Positions 5,648-6,216 of a DNA stretch of 6,216 bases are shown here, in pieces. The stretch is from Hydrogenophaga sp. Its GTDB lineage: Bacteria; Pseudomonadota; Gammaproteobacteria; Burkholderiales; Burkholderiaceae_C. Location of the stretch: the NCBI GenBank assembly GCA_025458415.1, contig JALOSN010000065.1, forward strand, positions 1 through 6,216. The letters are read 5' to 3'. Made by a program: the position numbers and the translations under genes. The notes beneath the pieces were generated by a model, which made no database searches, was not told where the DNA came from, and saw only the letters and a program-made list of their open reading frames with translations. Each line of letters opens with the position of its first letter. Within the stretch, counting starts at the first letter, position 1.

Positions 5648-6216
5648 GGGCCACCTCTGGGTCGGCGGCTTGTGCGGGCTCGGTCGGTGCCAGGGCCGCT
5701 GCCTGTGCGACGCGTCGCTCGCGCAGCGCCAGCTGGTGCGCGGACCACATAGCGATGCCCGCACTCGCCAGCAGGCTCAGGTCCACGCCGGCCACGGCCC
5801 AGTAGGTCTCGGTGAACACGGTCTTCATCAGGTGGTCACCTGTGGTGAAGGCGTTGAGCGCCACGGCCGCCACGGCCAGCGCCGCGATGGCCCAGCACTG
5901 CTCGCGCCAGGCCGGGTTCATGCGCGCCTGCGCCACCGGAGCGCTGCGCCACAGAGCGTGCAGCAGGGCCAGCATCCAGAAGCCCCAGAAGCTCCACTGC
6001 TCCCAGTCGCCCTTGCCCGCCAGATCGGGCGGCAGCAGGCGGTTGGTCACCAGCATGCCGATGGCGGCGATCACCATGCCGGTGACCGTGGTCACGGCCA
6101 GCGCGTCCACCACGCGGCTGCCCTGGCTGCCCGTTTTGGCGTGTTGCTGCTTGCGCTTCTCGACAAAGAAGATGAAGCCAGTGGCGATGCAGACGCAGCC
6201 CAGCAGGCCACCCAGC
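5640..6216 (-). CDS. PepSY-associated multi-spanning membrane protein (C-terminal part)
   Basis: The frame is open to the window edge, giving the last 191 residues; the N-terminus is missing. Five hydrophobic segments are visible in the partial numbering: about 1-19, 37-59, 72-91, 106-124 and 137-162. The tail is Ala/Pro-rich. The first of these segments, ending FFVEKRKQ, and the following W/H-rich helices resemble the C-terminal half of the large PepSY-associated TM proteins (roughly 500 residues) that accompany DUF3325 genes in siderophore loci. H86, H128 and H160 lie in or near helices and could be heme or metal ligands. A GTG at 6113 could be read as a start, but the open frame and a further membrane helix upstream of it show that the gene begins outside the window. 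The stop overlaps the DUF3325 start by eight bases. An inner-membrane role in iron release is inferred. Confidence 0.8.
   Translation of the reverse strand, partial: LGGLLGCVCIATGFIFFVEKRKQQHAKTGSQGSRVVDALAVTTVTGMVIAAIGMLVTNRLLPPDLAGKGDWEQWSFWGFWMLALLHALWRSAPVAQARMNPAWREQCWAIAALAVAAVALNAFTTGDHLMKTVFTETYWAVAGVDLSLLASAGIAMWSAHQLALRERRVAQAAALAPTEPAQAADPEVAHV

Noticed and set aside
1..6216. CRISPR array, tRNA, rRNA, insertion sequence or attachment site
   Set aside because: I saw no regularly spaced repeats, cloverleaf-like sequence, transposase or terminal inverted repeats. The window is filled by a compact set of coding genes.

Overview
The window is GC-rich, and every gene I can support is read from the minus strand in one tightly packed block. 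Codon usage biased to G/C at third positions, and a gene set of PepSY-type membrane proteins, DUF3325, a TonB-dependent receptor and imelysin, suggest a betaproteobacterium of the order Burkholderiales, perhaps Comamonadaceae. The lineage is an inference from gene style, not from a marker gene.

In transcription order (high to low coordinates) the window holds: the C-terminal part of a PepSY-associated multi-spanning membrane protein (5640-6216, running off the window); a DUF3325-type small membrane protein (5318-5647); a short, divergent Fur-family regulator (4887-5321); a 68-base C-rich, G-poor leader (4819-4886); a TonB-dependent outer-membrane receptor (2695-4818); a second, shorter PepSY-TM protein (1520-2692); and a 57-residue membrane protein (1350-1523). 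Then comes a 118-base AT-richer regulatory gap (1232-1349), followed by a secreted imelysin/M75 iron-uptake protein (44-1231). A further gene may begin at base 28 and leave the window.

The first six genes overlap by 4 or 8 bases or lie 2 to 68 bases apart, so they look like one operon whose main promoter lies outside the window. The likely theme is iron acquisition. The receptor would import a ferric chelate across the outer membrane, and the PepSY-TM proteins are candidates for reducing it at the inner membrane. The imelysin would handle iron in the periplasm. The small membrane proteins have no known job.

The two most interesting points are regulatory. The imelysin gene has its own promoter, with a good Fur box over the -10 element and a perfect FNR-type TTGAT-N4-ATCAA site centred about 61.5 bases upstream of the predicted start. 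The Fur-family protein in the operon appears to have lost nearly all the metal-binding residues of classical Fur and has a changed recognition helix, so it may be a local regulator that does not sense iron in the usual way.
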